Positions 34,702 through 42,668 of a stretch of DNA of 64,000 bases are shown here, piece by piece (position 1 is the first letter of the stretch; every line of letters begins with the position of its first letter). The stretch is from Brevibacillus sp. (GTDB taxonomy: Bacteria > Bacillota > Bacilli > Brevibacillales > Brevibacillaceae): positions 62,001-126,000 of the forward strand of contig JACDOF010000002.1 of the NCBI GenBank assembly GCA_017656235.1. The letters run 5' to 3'. The notes below the pieces were generated by a model. The model was given only the letters and a program-made list of their open reading frames with translations. It made no database searches and was not told the origin of the DNA. The position numbers and the translations under genes were made by a program.

Positions 34702-34738
34702 AAACCTGCCGCTTGATTCAAACAAGGCAGGTTTTTTA
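34702..34738 (+). terminator. Rho-independent terminator
   Basis: AAACCTGCC (34702-34710) pairs with GGCAGGTTT, followed by TTTT. It ends the 52-residue gene. Confidence 0.9.
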
Positions 34739-34789
34739 CGCTGAAGGATTGGCGCTGTTCTTAAGGGACTGCCGCCGGACAACGATCAT

Positions 34790-35080
34790 CTAACGTTTTT
34801 GTTCCAGCCTGTCAAAGTGGTACACTTCATCATCCGTCATCTCTGCTACCGCGATGCGCTCTTCTTCGTGACAGGCAGGACACCAACCCAGATGGACACA
34901 AACATGTTGGGCCAAATCCGGCATTCCATTGGTGCGTTTGCCGTCATCAATGGGCCGGTACGGACTGTAGTCGCCGTAGTAGTCGGATAATCGTCCCATG
35001 TCGTGCAGCGCCCCACTGCATCTGCGGCATGTCGCCCTCATCGTCAGCAATCCGTTGCACACCGGACAAATCAGGTTCAA
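34790..35080 (-). CDS. Small zinc-ribbon protein, unknown
   Basis: A 96-residue protein with two CxxC zinc-ribbon pairs at the start (LICPVCNGLL, TCRRCSGALHDMG) and further Cys in HVCVHLGWCPACHEEE. TTG 35080 is chosen because AAGGGGTGG precedes it; any upstream start would overlap the yumC terminator. It lies downstream of yumC on the same strand but is separated by that terminator. No specific family was recognised. Confidence 0.65.
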   Translation of the reverse strand: MNLICPVCNGLLTMRATCRRCSGALHDMGRLSDYYGDYSPYRPIDDGKRTNGMPDLAQHVCVHLGWCPACHEEERIAVAEMTDDEVYHFDRLEQKR

Positions 35081-35159
35081 TCGCAGCCACCCCTTTTGCT
35101 TACTTTGCGTCACTCCGTGCCCAACTATGCAGGTCGTGCTCGCAAAGGCCAAAAGCGCA

Positions 35160-35210
35160 GGAGGGCGAAAAGAATCCCTTGCGAGCGATGTCCCGCTTGC
35201 AAGGGATTCG
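35160..35210 (-). terminator. Rho-independent terminator for yumC
   Basis: On the minus strand, GAATCCCTTGCAAGC pairs with GCTCGCAAGGGATTC and is followed by TTTTC. Confidence 0.88.
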
Positions 35211-35217
35211 TCCCGTA

Positions 35218-36225
35218 TTATTTGCCAAAGTCCATGCTGGAAGAGTGGCCGGGCTGCAGCTTGGCATCGGGATTGATATAGGCGATCGCGTTGTTTACGG
35301 CCGTGGGAGCTTCACCGAAGCCTACGGCAATCAGCTTCACCTTGCCAGGGTAAGTGGCGATGTCACCGGCTGCGTAAATACCCGGTATGTTCGTCTCCAT
35401 CTTGGAGTTGACCACAATCGAGCCTTTCTCCAGGGTGAGTCCCCAGTTTTTGATCGGTCCGAGCGACGAAACAAAGCCGAAGTTGACAATGACCGCATCT
35501 ACTTCCAGCTCGGTCTCTTCGTTTGTGGCGTTGTTCTGGATGACGACACGCTCAATCCGCTCGTCGCCATGCAGTTCCTTGATTTCAAACGGCGTCTTCA
35601 CATCAACTTTGGACGCATGCAGCATTTCCACACTGTGTTCGTGTGCTCTGAACTTGTCCCGGCGATGGATCAGGGTCACGTGGGAGGCGATTGGCTCCAG
35701 CATCAGCGCCCAGTCAACGGCAGAGTCGCCACCGCCGACGACCAACACGCGCTGTCCTTTGAAAGCATTGAGGTCTGTGACGAAGTAGTGAAGGTTGGAT
35801 TTCTCGTACTTGGGAGCATCGGGGTGTTCCAACTTGCGCGGAGCAAAAGCTCCCACACCTGCCGTGATAATAACGGCACGGGAGTAGTGGATGCCTTTAT
35901 CGCTGGTAATTTCAAACACGTTGTTTTCTTTTTTTACAACGTTTTCTACCTTTTCTTCCAGGCAGATCGTCGGGTTGAAGTGGGCAATTTGCTGTTTCAG
36001 CCCGTCAACCAGTTCCTGGGCCCGAACCTTGGGGAAGCCAGCAACATCGTAGATGAACTTTTCCGGGTACAGGGCAGAGAGCTGACCGCCAAGTTGAGGC
36101 ATACTTTCGATGATCTTAACAGTAGCCTGGCGCATACCGCCGTAAAAAGCCGTAAACAAGCCAGCGGGGCCGCCCCCTATGATGGTAATATCATATACTT
36201 GTTCGTCCCTGTTCAATGAACTCAA
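35218..36225 (-). CDS. yumC: Ferredoxin/flavodoxin--NADP+ reductase YumC
   Basis: A 335-residue thioredoxin-reductase-like flavoprotein. FAD motif [23 protein letters not shown] motif [17 protein letters not shown], and [18 protein letters not shown] near the end. The redox-active CxxC of thioredoxin reductase is absent, as in the YumC type FNR. TTG 36225 is chosen since GGAGGTG lies 7 bases upstream; the TTG at 36231 is too close to it. It is divergent from the NDH-2 gene with Rex-like sites between. Confidence 0.93.
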   Translation of the reverse strand: MSSLNRDEQVYDITIIGGGPAGLFTAFYGGMRQATVKIIESMPQLGGQLSALYPEKFIYDVAGFPKVRAQELVDGLKQQIAHFNPTICLEEKVENVVKKENNVFEITSDKGIHYSRAVIITAGVGAFAPRKLEHPDAPKYEKSNLHYFVTDLNAFKGQRVLVVGGGDSAVDWALMLEPIASHVTLIHRRDKFRAHEHSVEMLHASKVDVKTPFEIKELHGDERIERVVIQNNATNEETELEVDAVIVNFGFVSSLGPIKNWGLTLEKGSIVVNSKMETNIPGIYAAGDIATYPGKVKLIAVGFGEAPTAVNNAIAYINPDAKLQPGHSSSMDFGK

Positions 36226-36349
36226 TGCCAAGCACCTCCAGGATTAATGTCAAAAAGAATCAGAGCATACTATATTATTATAAACATGCTGACAATTAAA
36301 TAAAAGGGCTGGGAAAGAATTCCGGGTAACACGCACAAATCGCTGGATA

Positions 36350-36367
36350 TTGTGCAAAAAATCACTT
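36350..36367. promoter_or_regulatory. Rex-like site 1 (weak)
   Basis: TTGTGCAAAAAATCACTT resembles the Rex operator (TTGTG, 8 bases, CACAA) in 8 of the 10 defined positions. It lies 125 bases upstream of yumC. Confidence 0.4.
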
Positions 36368-36440
36368 GCAAAAAGAGACGGGAGATTCTAATATGAAAAG
36401 TGAAATGTGAAAGTTGTGTGGCAGATCTGTTTGACTCTGT

Positions 36441-36458
36441 TTGTGCATTTTTTCACAG
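36441..36458. promoter_or_regulatory. Rex-like site 2
   Basis: TTGTGCATTTTTTCACAG matches TTGTG, 8 bases, CACAA with one mismatch. It lies 133 bases upstream of the NDH-2 gene. Rex represses NADH dehydrogenase genes when NADH is low in several Firmicutes. Confidence 0.55.
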
Positions 36459-36590
36459 CTTCCGGGACTCGTCGATCATATAAGTTATCCGAGAAATGGG
36501 CATTGTTAATGATAAACGTTGACGTGAAAAAAAGCACAAACAGGCCGTTGATTTGTCAAAATACTACAACATGAATGGAAGGGATACCAG

Positions 36591-37781
36591 ATGAGCACGC
36601 CGAAAATCCTGATTCTCGGTGCAGGGTACGGAGGACTTCTTACCGCGCTGCAGCTGCAAAAGAAACTGAACTACAATGAAGCGGACGTCACCCTGGTAAA
36701 CAAGCACACATACCACTACATCACGACATGGCTGCACGAACCGGCAGCTGGCACGGCGCCCGCTGACCACGCACGGGTGGAGCTTGACGGCATCATTGAC
36801 AAAAGCAAGATCAACTTCCTGAAAGGAGTTGTCGAGAGCATCCAACCGGACGAACAGACGGTTACGCTTAAGGATAAGCGCGTTCTCTCGTATGACTACC
36901 TGGTCATCGGCCTTGGCAGCGAACCGGAAACGTTCGGTATCGAGGGATTGAAGGAACATGCCTTCAGCATTCGCAGTATCAACGCTGTGCGTCAGATTCG
37001 GGAACACATCGAGTACATGTTTGCCAAGTATAAAAACGAGCCGGAGCGCACGGAGTACCTGACGATTGTCATCGGTGGAGCAGGTTTTACCGGGATTGAA
37101 TTCAGCGGAGAAGTGGCCGATCGGATTCCGGAGCTGTGCAAGGAATTCGATGTCGATCCGTCGCTGGTAAAAGTGTACAACATTGAAGCGGCACCGACTG
37201 CCCTGCCCGGTTTCGACAAGGAACTGGTCGACTATGCGATGGATGTACTGACTCGCAAAGGCATTCAGTTCCGCATCAATACGCCGATCAAGCAATGTAC
37301 CCCGGAAGGAGTCATCCTGGCTACCGGTGAAGAGATCAAAGCGGGGACAGTTGTCTGGACCGGTGGGGTGCGGGGCAACTCCATCGTGGAAAAGTCCGGC
37401 TTTGAAGTGATGCGCGGCCGTGTCAAGGTGGATGAATACCTGCGGGCACCGGGTTACGACAATGTATTCGTCGTCGGCGACTGCGCGTTGATCTTTAACG
37501 ATCAAGGACGTCCTTATCCGCCGACCGCCCAGATCGCTGTACAAGAAGGGGAAAACTGCGGCAGCAACCTGGTCGCCCTGATTCGAAACGACAAAATGAC
37601 GCCGTTTGTTCCAGCTCTGCAAGGAACCCTCGCGTCGCTGGGCAAAGGCGAGGGAATCGGGATCGTTGGACAGAAGAAAGTATTCGGTTCCACGGCTGCC
37701 CTGCTGAAAAAAGGCAGCGACCTTCGCTACCTTTACAAGATCGGCGGCGTGGGTCTCGCACTGAAAAAAGTGCGCTTGTAA
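36591..37781 (+). CDS. ndh: Type II NADH:quinone dehydrogenase
   Basis: A 396-residue membrane-associated flavoprotein. FAD motif ILILGAGYGGLLTALQL, NADH motif IVIGGAGFTGIEFSGEV, quinone-site-like VFVVGDCALIF and AQIAVQEGENCGSNL, and an amphipathic basic C-terminus (GVGLALKKVRL) for membrane contact. It passes electrons from NADH to menaquinone without pumping protons. GGAAGGGATACCAG precedes the ATG. A small gene follows after 15 bases. Confidence 0.95.
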   Translation: MSTPKILILGAGYGGLLTALQLQKKLNYNEADVTLVNKHTYHYITTWLHEPAAGTAPADHARVELDGIIDKSKINFLKGVVESIQPDEQTVTLKDKRVLSYDYLVIGLGSEPETFGIEGLKEHAFSIRSINAVRQIREHIEYMFAKYKNEPERTEYLTIVIGGAGFTGIEFSGEVADRIPELCKEFDVDPSLVKVYNIEAAPTALPGFDKELVDYAMDVLTRKGIQFRINTPIKQCTPEGVILATGEEIKAGTVVWTGGVRGNSIVEKSGFEVMRGRVKVDEYLRAPGYDNVFVVGDCALIFNDQGRPYPPTAQIAVQEGENCGSNLVALIRNDKMTPFVPALQGTLASLGKGEGIGIVGQKKVFGSTAALLKKGSDLRYLYKIGGVGLALKKVRL

Positions 37782-37796
37782 GGAGCCGCTTCGCTT

Positions 37797-38048
37797 ATGC
37801 GACATTGCAGTGTTCAGGTTAGAGGGCTGTTGACCAGGGAAGAGCTGGAGCGCTACAACGCCCTGATGGAAGTAGGACGCTTTCTGGAGGAACAACGTCG
37901 TCACGATCTGGCGTACCACGTGCAGCGGGAAGTCGATATCCTGATTCAGCCAGCGATTGAGCGGCTCAAGGCAAAAGGAAAGCAGCGTGACCAGGAAAAT
38001 CTGCGCTACATGATTGACCACGGGCTGTTGGACGCGGACGAGGAGTAA
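37797..38048 (+). CDS. Small helical protein downstream of ndh, unknown
   Basis: An 83-residue, highly charged helical protein (LLTREELERYNALMEV, FLEEQRRHDLAYHVQREV, AIERLKAKGKQRDQENL). It starts 15 bases after the ndh stop and shares its terminator, so they are an operon. No family recognised; a regulatory or assembly role for NDH-2 is only a guess from context. Confidence 0.7.
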   Translation: MRHCSVQVRGLLTREELERYNALMEVGRFLEEQRRHDLAYHVQREVDILIQPAIERLKAKGKQRDQENLRYMIDHGLLDADEE

Positions 38049-38087
38049 CGGCTCGGACACTGTACATCGCTTGATATTGGGAACAGG

Positions 38088-38122
38088 AAAGCTGTCGGGG
38101 GCATCCCCTGGCAGCTTTTATC
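38088..38122 (+). terminator. Rho-independent terminator
   Basis: AAAGCTG and CGGGGG pair with CCC and GGCAGCTTTT. It ends the ndh operon. Confidence 0.75.
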
Positions 38123-38197
38123 CATGGTCTGTCAATGGGGATCGGGGCGTCGTGAGCGAAGGAAGCCGGATCGTCGATAATCGAGGGGGAACGGGTG

Positions 38198-38674
38198 ATG
38201 CGCAAGTCAAATGTGTGGCTGGCCGCGGCAGGCATCGTGATCAAAGGCGATGAAGCTTTGGTTGTGAAGAAATCGTATGGCGGTCTAAAAGGAAAGTGGT
38301 CGTTCCCGGCAGGATTTGTCCAGCCCGGGGAAACGGTCGATGAAACAGCCGTGCGGGAAGTTTACGAAGAGACGGGGGTTACTGCTTCCGTTAGGGAGGT
38401 TGCGGCCATTCGCACGGGTGTCATCCGTGATGAGATCAGTGACAATATGGTTGTCTTCGTCATGGATTACCTCAGCGGGGAGCCAAAACCCCAGCCGGGT
38501 GAGATTGAAGAAGCGCGTTTCTTTCCCATTCGCGAACTGATCGTTCACCCGCTGGGAACGGAGTACATGCGGATCATTTTGCCCGCCGTTCCCCACAAGA
38601 CCAATACACTGACCGGCAATGACTACCGGCCTGATCCGGTCTTCGGCTATACCACCTACAGAATATTTTCCTGA
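38198..38674 (+). CDS. Nudix hydrolase
   Basis: A 158-residue protein with an intact Nudix box (GX5EX7REUXEEXGU) in GFVQPGETVDETAV and REVYEETGV. It hydrolyses a nucleoside diphosphate linked to some other group; the substrate (NADH, ADP-ribose or a damaged nucleotide) is not clear. GAGGGGG sets ATG 38198. It has its own terminator. Confidence 0.9.
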   Translation: MRKSNVWLAAAGIVIKGDEALVVKKSYGGLKGKWSFPAGFVQPGETVDETAVREVYEETGVTASVREVAAIRTGVIRDEISDNMVVFVMDYLSGEPKPQPGEIEEARFFPIRELIVHPLGTEYMRIILPAVPHKTNTLTGNDYRPDPVFGYTTYRIFS

Positions 38675-38781
38675 TCGGGCCGCAACGACTTCCGGTCCGG
38701 ACAGCCGGGAGAAGAGAGAGTAAACAGCCGTCTGCGATACTCTGAAGGAAAAGGATAAACAATCATGCAGATCTTTTCGAT

Positions 38782-38816
38782 AAACCGGAATGTAGGCGCT
38801 TACATCCGGTTTTTTT
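38782..38816 (+). terminator. Rho-independent terminator
   Basis: AAACCGGAATGTA pairs with TACATCCGGTTT, followed by TTTT. It ends the Nudix gene. Confidence 0.9.
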
Positions 38817-38841
38817 GGTTTTTTCCGTCTTTTTTGCTCGT

Positions 38842-38869
38842 TTGAACAAAGCTTGTCCTCTGCTATACT
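38842..38869 (+). promoter_or_regulatory. Sigma-A-like promoter for yuiA
   Basis: TTGAAC (38842-38847), 16 bases, TATACT (38864-38869), about 100 bases before yuiA. Confidence 0.6.
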
Positions 38870-38967
38870 GTTGATCAATCTAACAAAAACAAAAGATTCA
38901 GAAAATATTGTCAAGTAACAAGTCACGTGATCGGTGTGATCAAGGGGATGGAAGGGAGAGAACCGCC

Positions 38968-39123
38968 ATGAACGGAAACAAGCAGTCGGTATGTACGGAC
39001 TGCCAAGGTCAGGGATACCTGGAGCTGCTCTTGGGGGGGACGGAGCGGTGTCCGCGATGCGAGGGGACGGGAGCATCGGGAGAGCAGCCGGCTGCCGCCA
39101 GGAGGACGGAAGCAATTCACTGA
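38968..39123 (+). CDS. yuiA: YuiA, small zinc-finger protein
   Basis: A 51-residue protein with DnaJ-type CxxCxGxG repeats: CTDCQGQGYLEL and CPRCEGTGASG, likely binding one zinc. It matches YuiA of B. subtilis in size, motif and place before yuiB. GGAAGGGAGAG precedes ATG 38968. Confidence 0.85.
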   Translation: MNGNKQSVCTDCQGQGYLELLLGGTERCPRCEGTGASGEQPAAARRTEAIH

Positions 39124-39281
39124 CAACCACCCGCATCTGCCGGAGACGAGGGGGTGTCACAGGGTTGACACATCTTGAGGAGGGAATGAAGCTGATTGAT
39201 TGACCCTGCCTCTGCTTTTCGTTACACTTGGGGTAAAATGAGAACAGAGTGACGTTACACAAGCGGAGGCAGGGGTTTACC

Positions 39282-39548
39282 ATGAGAATGAACATCATTC
39301 AGTTTGTCATCTCTATCTTGCTGTTCACCGTTTTGGCGTTCGGCATCGGCTTTATCATAAACATGATCCTGCGCACAACCTGGCTGCCGGTGGTCATCGC
39401 GCTGGTGGTGACGATCGGTGCGCTCGTCTACCTGCAGATTGTGCCCAATATCTTTGATACGGTCATCTTGTTGTTTGGCTTGGCCGGTTCGGTGCTGAGC
39501 GGGTGGACCATCCAGCTGCTGCGCAAAAAAGGATACCGCATGTTTTAA
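39282..39548 (+). CDS. yuiB: YuiB, small integral membrane protein
   Basis: An 88-residue protein with about three membrane helices (FVISILLFTVLAFGIGFII, LPVVIALVVTIGALVYL, VILLFGLAGSVLSGWTI) and a short basic C-terminus. It matches YuiB in size and position. GGAGGCAGG precedes ATG 39282. Function unknown. Confidence 0.83.
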   Translation: MRMNIIQFVISILLFTVLAFGIGFIINMILRTTWLPVVIALVVTIGALVYLQIVPNIFDTVILLFGLAGSVLSGWTIQLLRKKGYRMF

Positions 39549-39551
39549 ATG

Positions 39552-39589
39552 AAAAAAGGGTAGGCTTTAAAAACGGCCTACCCTTTTTC
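39552..39589. terminator. Bidirectional terminator
   Basis: AAAAAGGGTAGGC pairs with GCCTACCCTTTTT, between yuiB and the convergent small gene. Confidence 0.9.
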
Positions 39590-39594
39590 GTCCG

Positions 39595-39768
39595 TCAGTT
39601 GACTTCGGCTGCTTCCAGTGCCTTGTCCCAGGACGGATAGTAGAAAAGAGCGTGCCGCATTAACTCCGGATCGGAATGTTTGACCGCTTTTTTGGCGAGA
39701 CTTCTTCCTTCCCTTTTGATCTGCCGAATACGTTCCTGGACCTGTTCGCTGGACAAGTTCAGTTCCAT
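39595..39768 (-). CDS. Single homing-endonuclease-associated-repeat-like protein (57 aa)
   Basis: MELNLSSEQVQERIRQIKRE, then GRSLAKKAVKHSDPELMRHA, then FYYPSWDKALEAAEVN. The spacing of a small helix, basic KKAVKHSDPEL and the closing SWDKALEAA matches one repeat of the helix-turn-helix modules that flank HNH homing endonucleases. Here it stands alone, without a nuclease domain. GAGGAGGG precedes ATG 39768. Probably a tiny DNA-binding protein; the role is unknown. Confidence 0.65.
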   Translation of the reverse strand: MELNLSSEQVQERIRQIKREGRSLAKKAVKHSDPELMRHALFYYPSWDKALEAAEVN

Positions 39769-39938
39769 CAGAATCCCTCCTCGGGTGTTATTTATAAGGA
39801 AGTTTTTCCAAAATGATTCGCTGGCAATCATTTGGAAAAATATACCGACCATTTCTATTCGTTGCTGAACTCTGGAAAATGATGTATATCTCTCTCGTTT
39901 CTGGACATTACTAGAGACGAGAGGAGGTATTCATAATC

Positions 39939-40571
39939 ATGAAGTGGAAGTTCTACGTCAGCCTGGCCATCGCAATTGCCGTGACGGTAACGGGATTTTC
40001 CGCGAGTGGACTTACGTATACGGCAGTAGGGACAGATGCGGTGCAGGCTGTCTATGGATTAAAGGAAAAACAGGAAGGTGTCAAGCGAGTAAAAAAACGG
40101 ATGGTTTCAGCCAGTTCGCTGAAACAGGTCATTGACAAATCGAATGATCTGGAACTGAACCTTAAGCAGTACCCCAAGGTGCGGGTAGTGGCGACGGGGT
40201 ACTATGCTGGTTACGAGTCGACAGGCAAGACCCCGTCGCATCCCCAGTACGGCATTACCTATTCGGGGGTAAAAGTTCGCCGCGGCACCTACTCCACGAT
40301 TGCTGCTGACTTGCGTGTTTTTCCGCTGGGAACCGTTCTCTACATCCCCGGTTACGGGTACGGAGTGGTCGCAGACAAGGGTGGGGCAGTTCGCGGCAAT
40401 AAAATCGACCTCTACTTTGAGACCAAGCAGGATGTTTACTCCCAATGGGGAAAGCGAACGGTTGATGTCTACGTGGTTCACCGGGGGAGCGGCAAGTTTA
40501 CGGAGGAGATGTATCAGGCGCTCTATGACGAAGGAGTTGCTGCGATGGCCCGGCTGCAGAACGAATCATAA
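39939..40571 (+). CDS. yuiC: YuiC, 3D-domain cell-wall protein
   Basis: A 210-residue secreted protein: signal peptide or anchor (residues about 1-25), linker, then a C-terminal 3D domain with its Asp set in [33 protein letters not shown] and VDVYVVHRG. YuiC/Sps proteins are MltA-like lytic transglycosylases of stationary phase. GAGGAGGT precedes ATG 39939. Terminators flank it. Confidence 0.92.
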   Translation: MKWKFYVSLAIAIAVTVTGFSASGLTYTAVGTDAVQAVYGLKEKQEGVKRVKKRMVSASSLKQVIDKSNDLELNLKQYPKVRVVATGYYAGYESTGKTPSHPQYGITYSGVKVRRGTYSTIAADLRVFPLGTVLYIPGYGYGVVADKGGAVRGNKIDLYFETKQDVYSQWGKRTVDVYVVHRGSGKFTEEMYQALYDEGVAAMARLQNES

Positions 40572-40575
40572 TGCA

Positions 40576-40622
40576 GAAAAAAACGTCCGTATCCCGCAAG
40601 TGCAGCGTACGGACGTTTTTTG
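40576..40622. terminator. Bidirectional terminator
   Basis: AAAAACGTCCGTA pairs with TACGGACGTTTTTT, between yuiC and the convergent BtuF-like gene. Confidence 0.92.
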
Positions 40623-40657
40623 ACTGCCGAACCTTTGCCCCGCTTGCGATGTGATGA

Positions 40658-41461
40658 TCAGCCTGGCGTCGCCTGTGCAGAAGGCACGTGCAGGTCGGGG
40701 TGAATCAGGCGGACAAGCTGCTCCAATCCAGTCAGGATGCGCGGTGAAGGACGGCAGTACAACCCTTCTTCCAACAGGTGAACCCGATTGTTGACGATCG
40801 CTGAGACCTGCTGCCATTCAGCGCGTACTGTGATCATCTGCGGTTTGATTCGCTTCAGTTCGATGCCGCACCAGACCACGCAGATGTGATCGGGATCACG
40901 CTGTTTTACCATCTCGCGGGTCGCTTTTACGTTGTCGGCCGCAAAATCGGCAAAGACGTTTTGCGCTCCGGCCAGTTCACTTACATCGGTCAGCCAGTTG
41001 TCTCTCCCCGGTGTGTAGATCGGATTGGGCCACCACTCCCAGTAGAGCTTGGGACGATAACTGACATGCGCCGTTACCTGGCTGATTGTTTCGATGCGGC
41101 GCAGAAACTGTTCGGCCAGTTTCTCGGCTTTCTCCTCGCAGCCAACCGCGCGTCCGACATGGCGGATGTCTGCGGGAATCTGGTCAATGTGCGAAGGGTT
41201 AAGCACAATGTACGGCAGATTTCGTTTTTCCAATTGTTCGATGTTTTTCTCCATCCCCGGAACACTAAGGGAAGCGACCACCAAATCAGGCTGCAGCGCT
41301 TCTACTTTCTCCATGTCGATGGACAAGTCTGGGCCAACCCGGGGCAGATGCTGCCACTCCGAAGGCCAGTCAGAATTGTCGTCGAGGCCCACGATCTGTT
41401 CTCCTAATCCAAGGTAATAGAGGATCTCCGTATTGCTTGGACAAATCGACACAATTCTCAT
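40658..41461 (-). CDS. BtuF-like helical-backbone solute-binding domain protein without signal peptide
   Basis: A 267-residue protein of the BtuF/FepB fold. It has MRIVSICPSNTEILYYLGL at the very N-terminus, PDLSIDMEKVEALQPDLVV in the first lobe and WWPNPIYTPGRDNWLTDV and CGIELKRI in the second. It has no signal peptide or lipobox, so it would stay in the cytoplasm. Some stand-alone members are annotated as cobalamin-binding, but no transporter gene is near. A cytosolic corrinoid or metal chelate-binding role is possible, not proven. Confidence 0.78.
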   Translation of the reverse strand: MRIVSICPSNTEILYYLGLGEQIVGLDDNSDWPSEWQHLPRVGPDLSIDMEKVEALQPDLVVASLSVPGMEKNIEQLEKRNLPYIVLNPSHIDQIPADIRHVGRAVGCEEKAEKLAEQFLRRIETISQVTAHVSYRPKLYWEWWPNPIYTPGRDNWLTDVSELAGAQNVFADFAADNVKATREMVKQRDPDHICVVWCGIELKRIKPQMITVRAEWQQVSAIVNNRVHLLEEGLYCRPSPRILTGLEQLVRLIHPDLHVPSAQATPG

Positions 41462-41503
41462 CCTATTCCCCCCATGACAAGATCTTGACAGGGGGCGCCG
41501 GCA

Positions 41504-41983
41504 TCACCTGAAAAAGGGATGTACCAAGAGGGCGATCATGATGCCGAGCCAGCCGCCCATAAATACTTCAATTGGCTGATGGCCGAGCAGCTCTTTCAAC
41601 TTTTTTGCCTTTTCCTGTCTCGGTCTGACTTTGAAGGTTTTCATACCCTCAATGAGATGGTTGAATTCGTCAACCAATTTGTTGAGAACGACGGCCTGCA
41701 TGCCTGCGTGCCGACGCACACCGGCTGCATCAAACATGACGATAATGCCAATGATTGCAGAAATGGCAAATGCGCTGCTGGCAAAACCTTCCCGGATACC
41801 GACGGCAGTGGACAGTGCCGTGACGGCAGAAGAATGGGAGCTGGGCATCCCGCCCGTGCTGAACAGCAGCGACCACTGCCATGTTCGGGCTGCCAAAAAA
41901 TGAAGCGGAATTTTGATAAACTGGGCGAGACTGATGGCAACAAGCGCGGCCCACAGCGGATAATTCTCCATAATACCGGTCAT
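41504..41983 (-). CDS. yuiD: YuiD, divergent PAP2 family membrane protein
   Basis: A 159-residue membrane protein with about four helices. The PAP2-like signature is STGGMPSSHSSAVTALS, followed by IIVMFDAAGVRRHAG, then a conserved C-terminal helix. DUF212/DivPAP proteins are related to acid phosphatases; the substrate is unknown. ATG 41983 is preceded by AAAGGAACG. Confidence 0.9.
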   Translation of the reverse strand: MTGIMENYPLWAALVAISLAQFIKIPLHFLAARTWQWSLLFSTGGMPSSHSSAVTALSTAVGIREGFASSAFAISAIIGIIVMFDAAGVRRHAGMQAVVLNKLVDEFNHLIEGMKTFKVRPRQEKAKKLKELLGHQPIEVFMGGWLGIMIALLVHPFFR

Positions 41984-42264
41984 GCTGACGATTCGTTCCT
42001 TTCTCCTTATATGGCAACTTGCTCCTTATATTGTAGCAGATTCGACCGATGGTCATCCGTTAAGATTGGGTAAGGTTTTGGATACGCACTCTCTGTTGGC
42101 ACGATGGATTCCCCTGTATTGTATCACATCCGGCGCAGCTGTTTCCCGCGGATTTTGGAAGGAAGGATTGTTGGCCTGCATTTCTGCACGTCCGCCGCCT
42201 ATGAGCGGCAGAACTTCTGTGTTATTATGGAAAGTGGAGTCTTTTTATTCAGAGAGGATCGGAC

Positions 42265-42642
42265 ATGACCAAGCGTTATCCGGAACAGTACTACCAGTTT
42301 TTCCGACTGTTTAACGCCGGAGAGTATTACGAATGCCACGATGTGCTGGAAGAGATCTGGATGGAAGACAAGTCCAACAAGTTTTTGCAGGGGCTGCTGC
42401 AGATTGCGGTGGGGATGTATCATTATGAGTGCGGCAATGTAAAGGGAGCGCGCTGGATGTTTGCCAATGCCCGCAAGTACCTGACGCGCTATCTGCCCTC
42501 TTTTTGGGGGCTGTCATTACAACCGGTCGTGGACTGCCTTGACGAGTGTTTGCGGCTTCTGCCGGATCGAGACAGCATCTCCTATCAGGAAGCCAAGCGG
42601 AATCCACTGCCCCGGTTCACGTTTGAACTGCCGAAAAAGTGA
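42265..42642 (+). CDS. DUF309 family protein
   Basis: A 125-residue helical protein with the family hallmark FNAGEYYECHDVLEEIWM and FLQGLLQIAVGMYHYECGN. DUF309 proteins have a conserved E-x-H-E-x-E-like centre that may bind a metal, but no function is known. AGAGAGGATCGGAC precedes the ATG. pepA follows after 26 bases, suggesting an operon. Confidence 0.88.
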   Translation: MTKRYPEQYYQFFRLFNAGEYYECHDVLEEIWMEDKSNKFLQGLLQIAVGMYHYECGNVKGARWMFANARKYLTRYLPSFWGLSLQPVVDCLDECLRLLPDRDSISYQEAKRNPLPRFTFELPKK

Positions 42643-42668
42643 CAGAGAGTATTTCAGGGAGGGTATGA

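Noticed and set aside
36564..38060. A 498-codon frame antisense to ndh
   Set aside because: It is the shadow of a clear NDH-2 gene in GC-rich sequence; composition is unlike a real protein.
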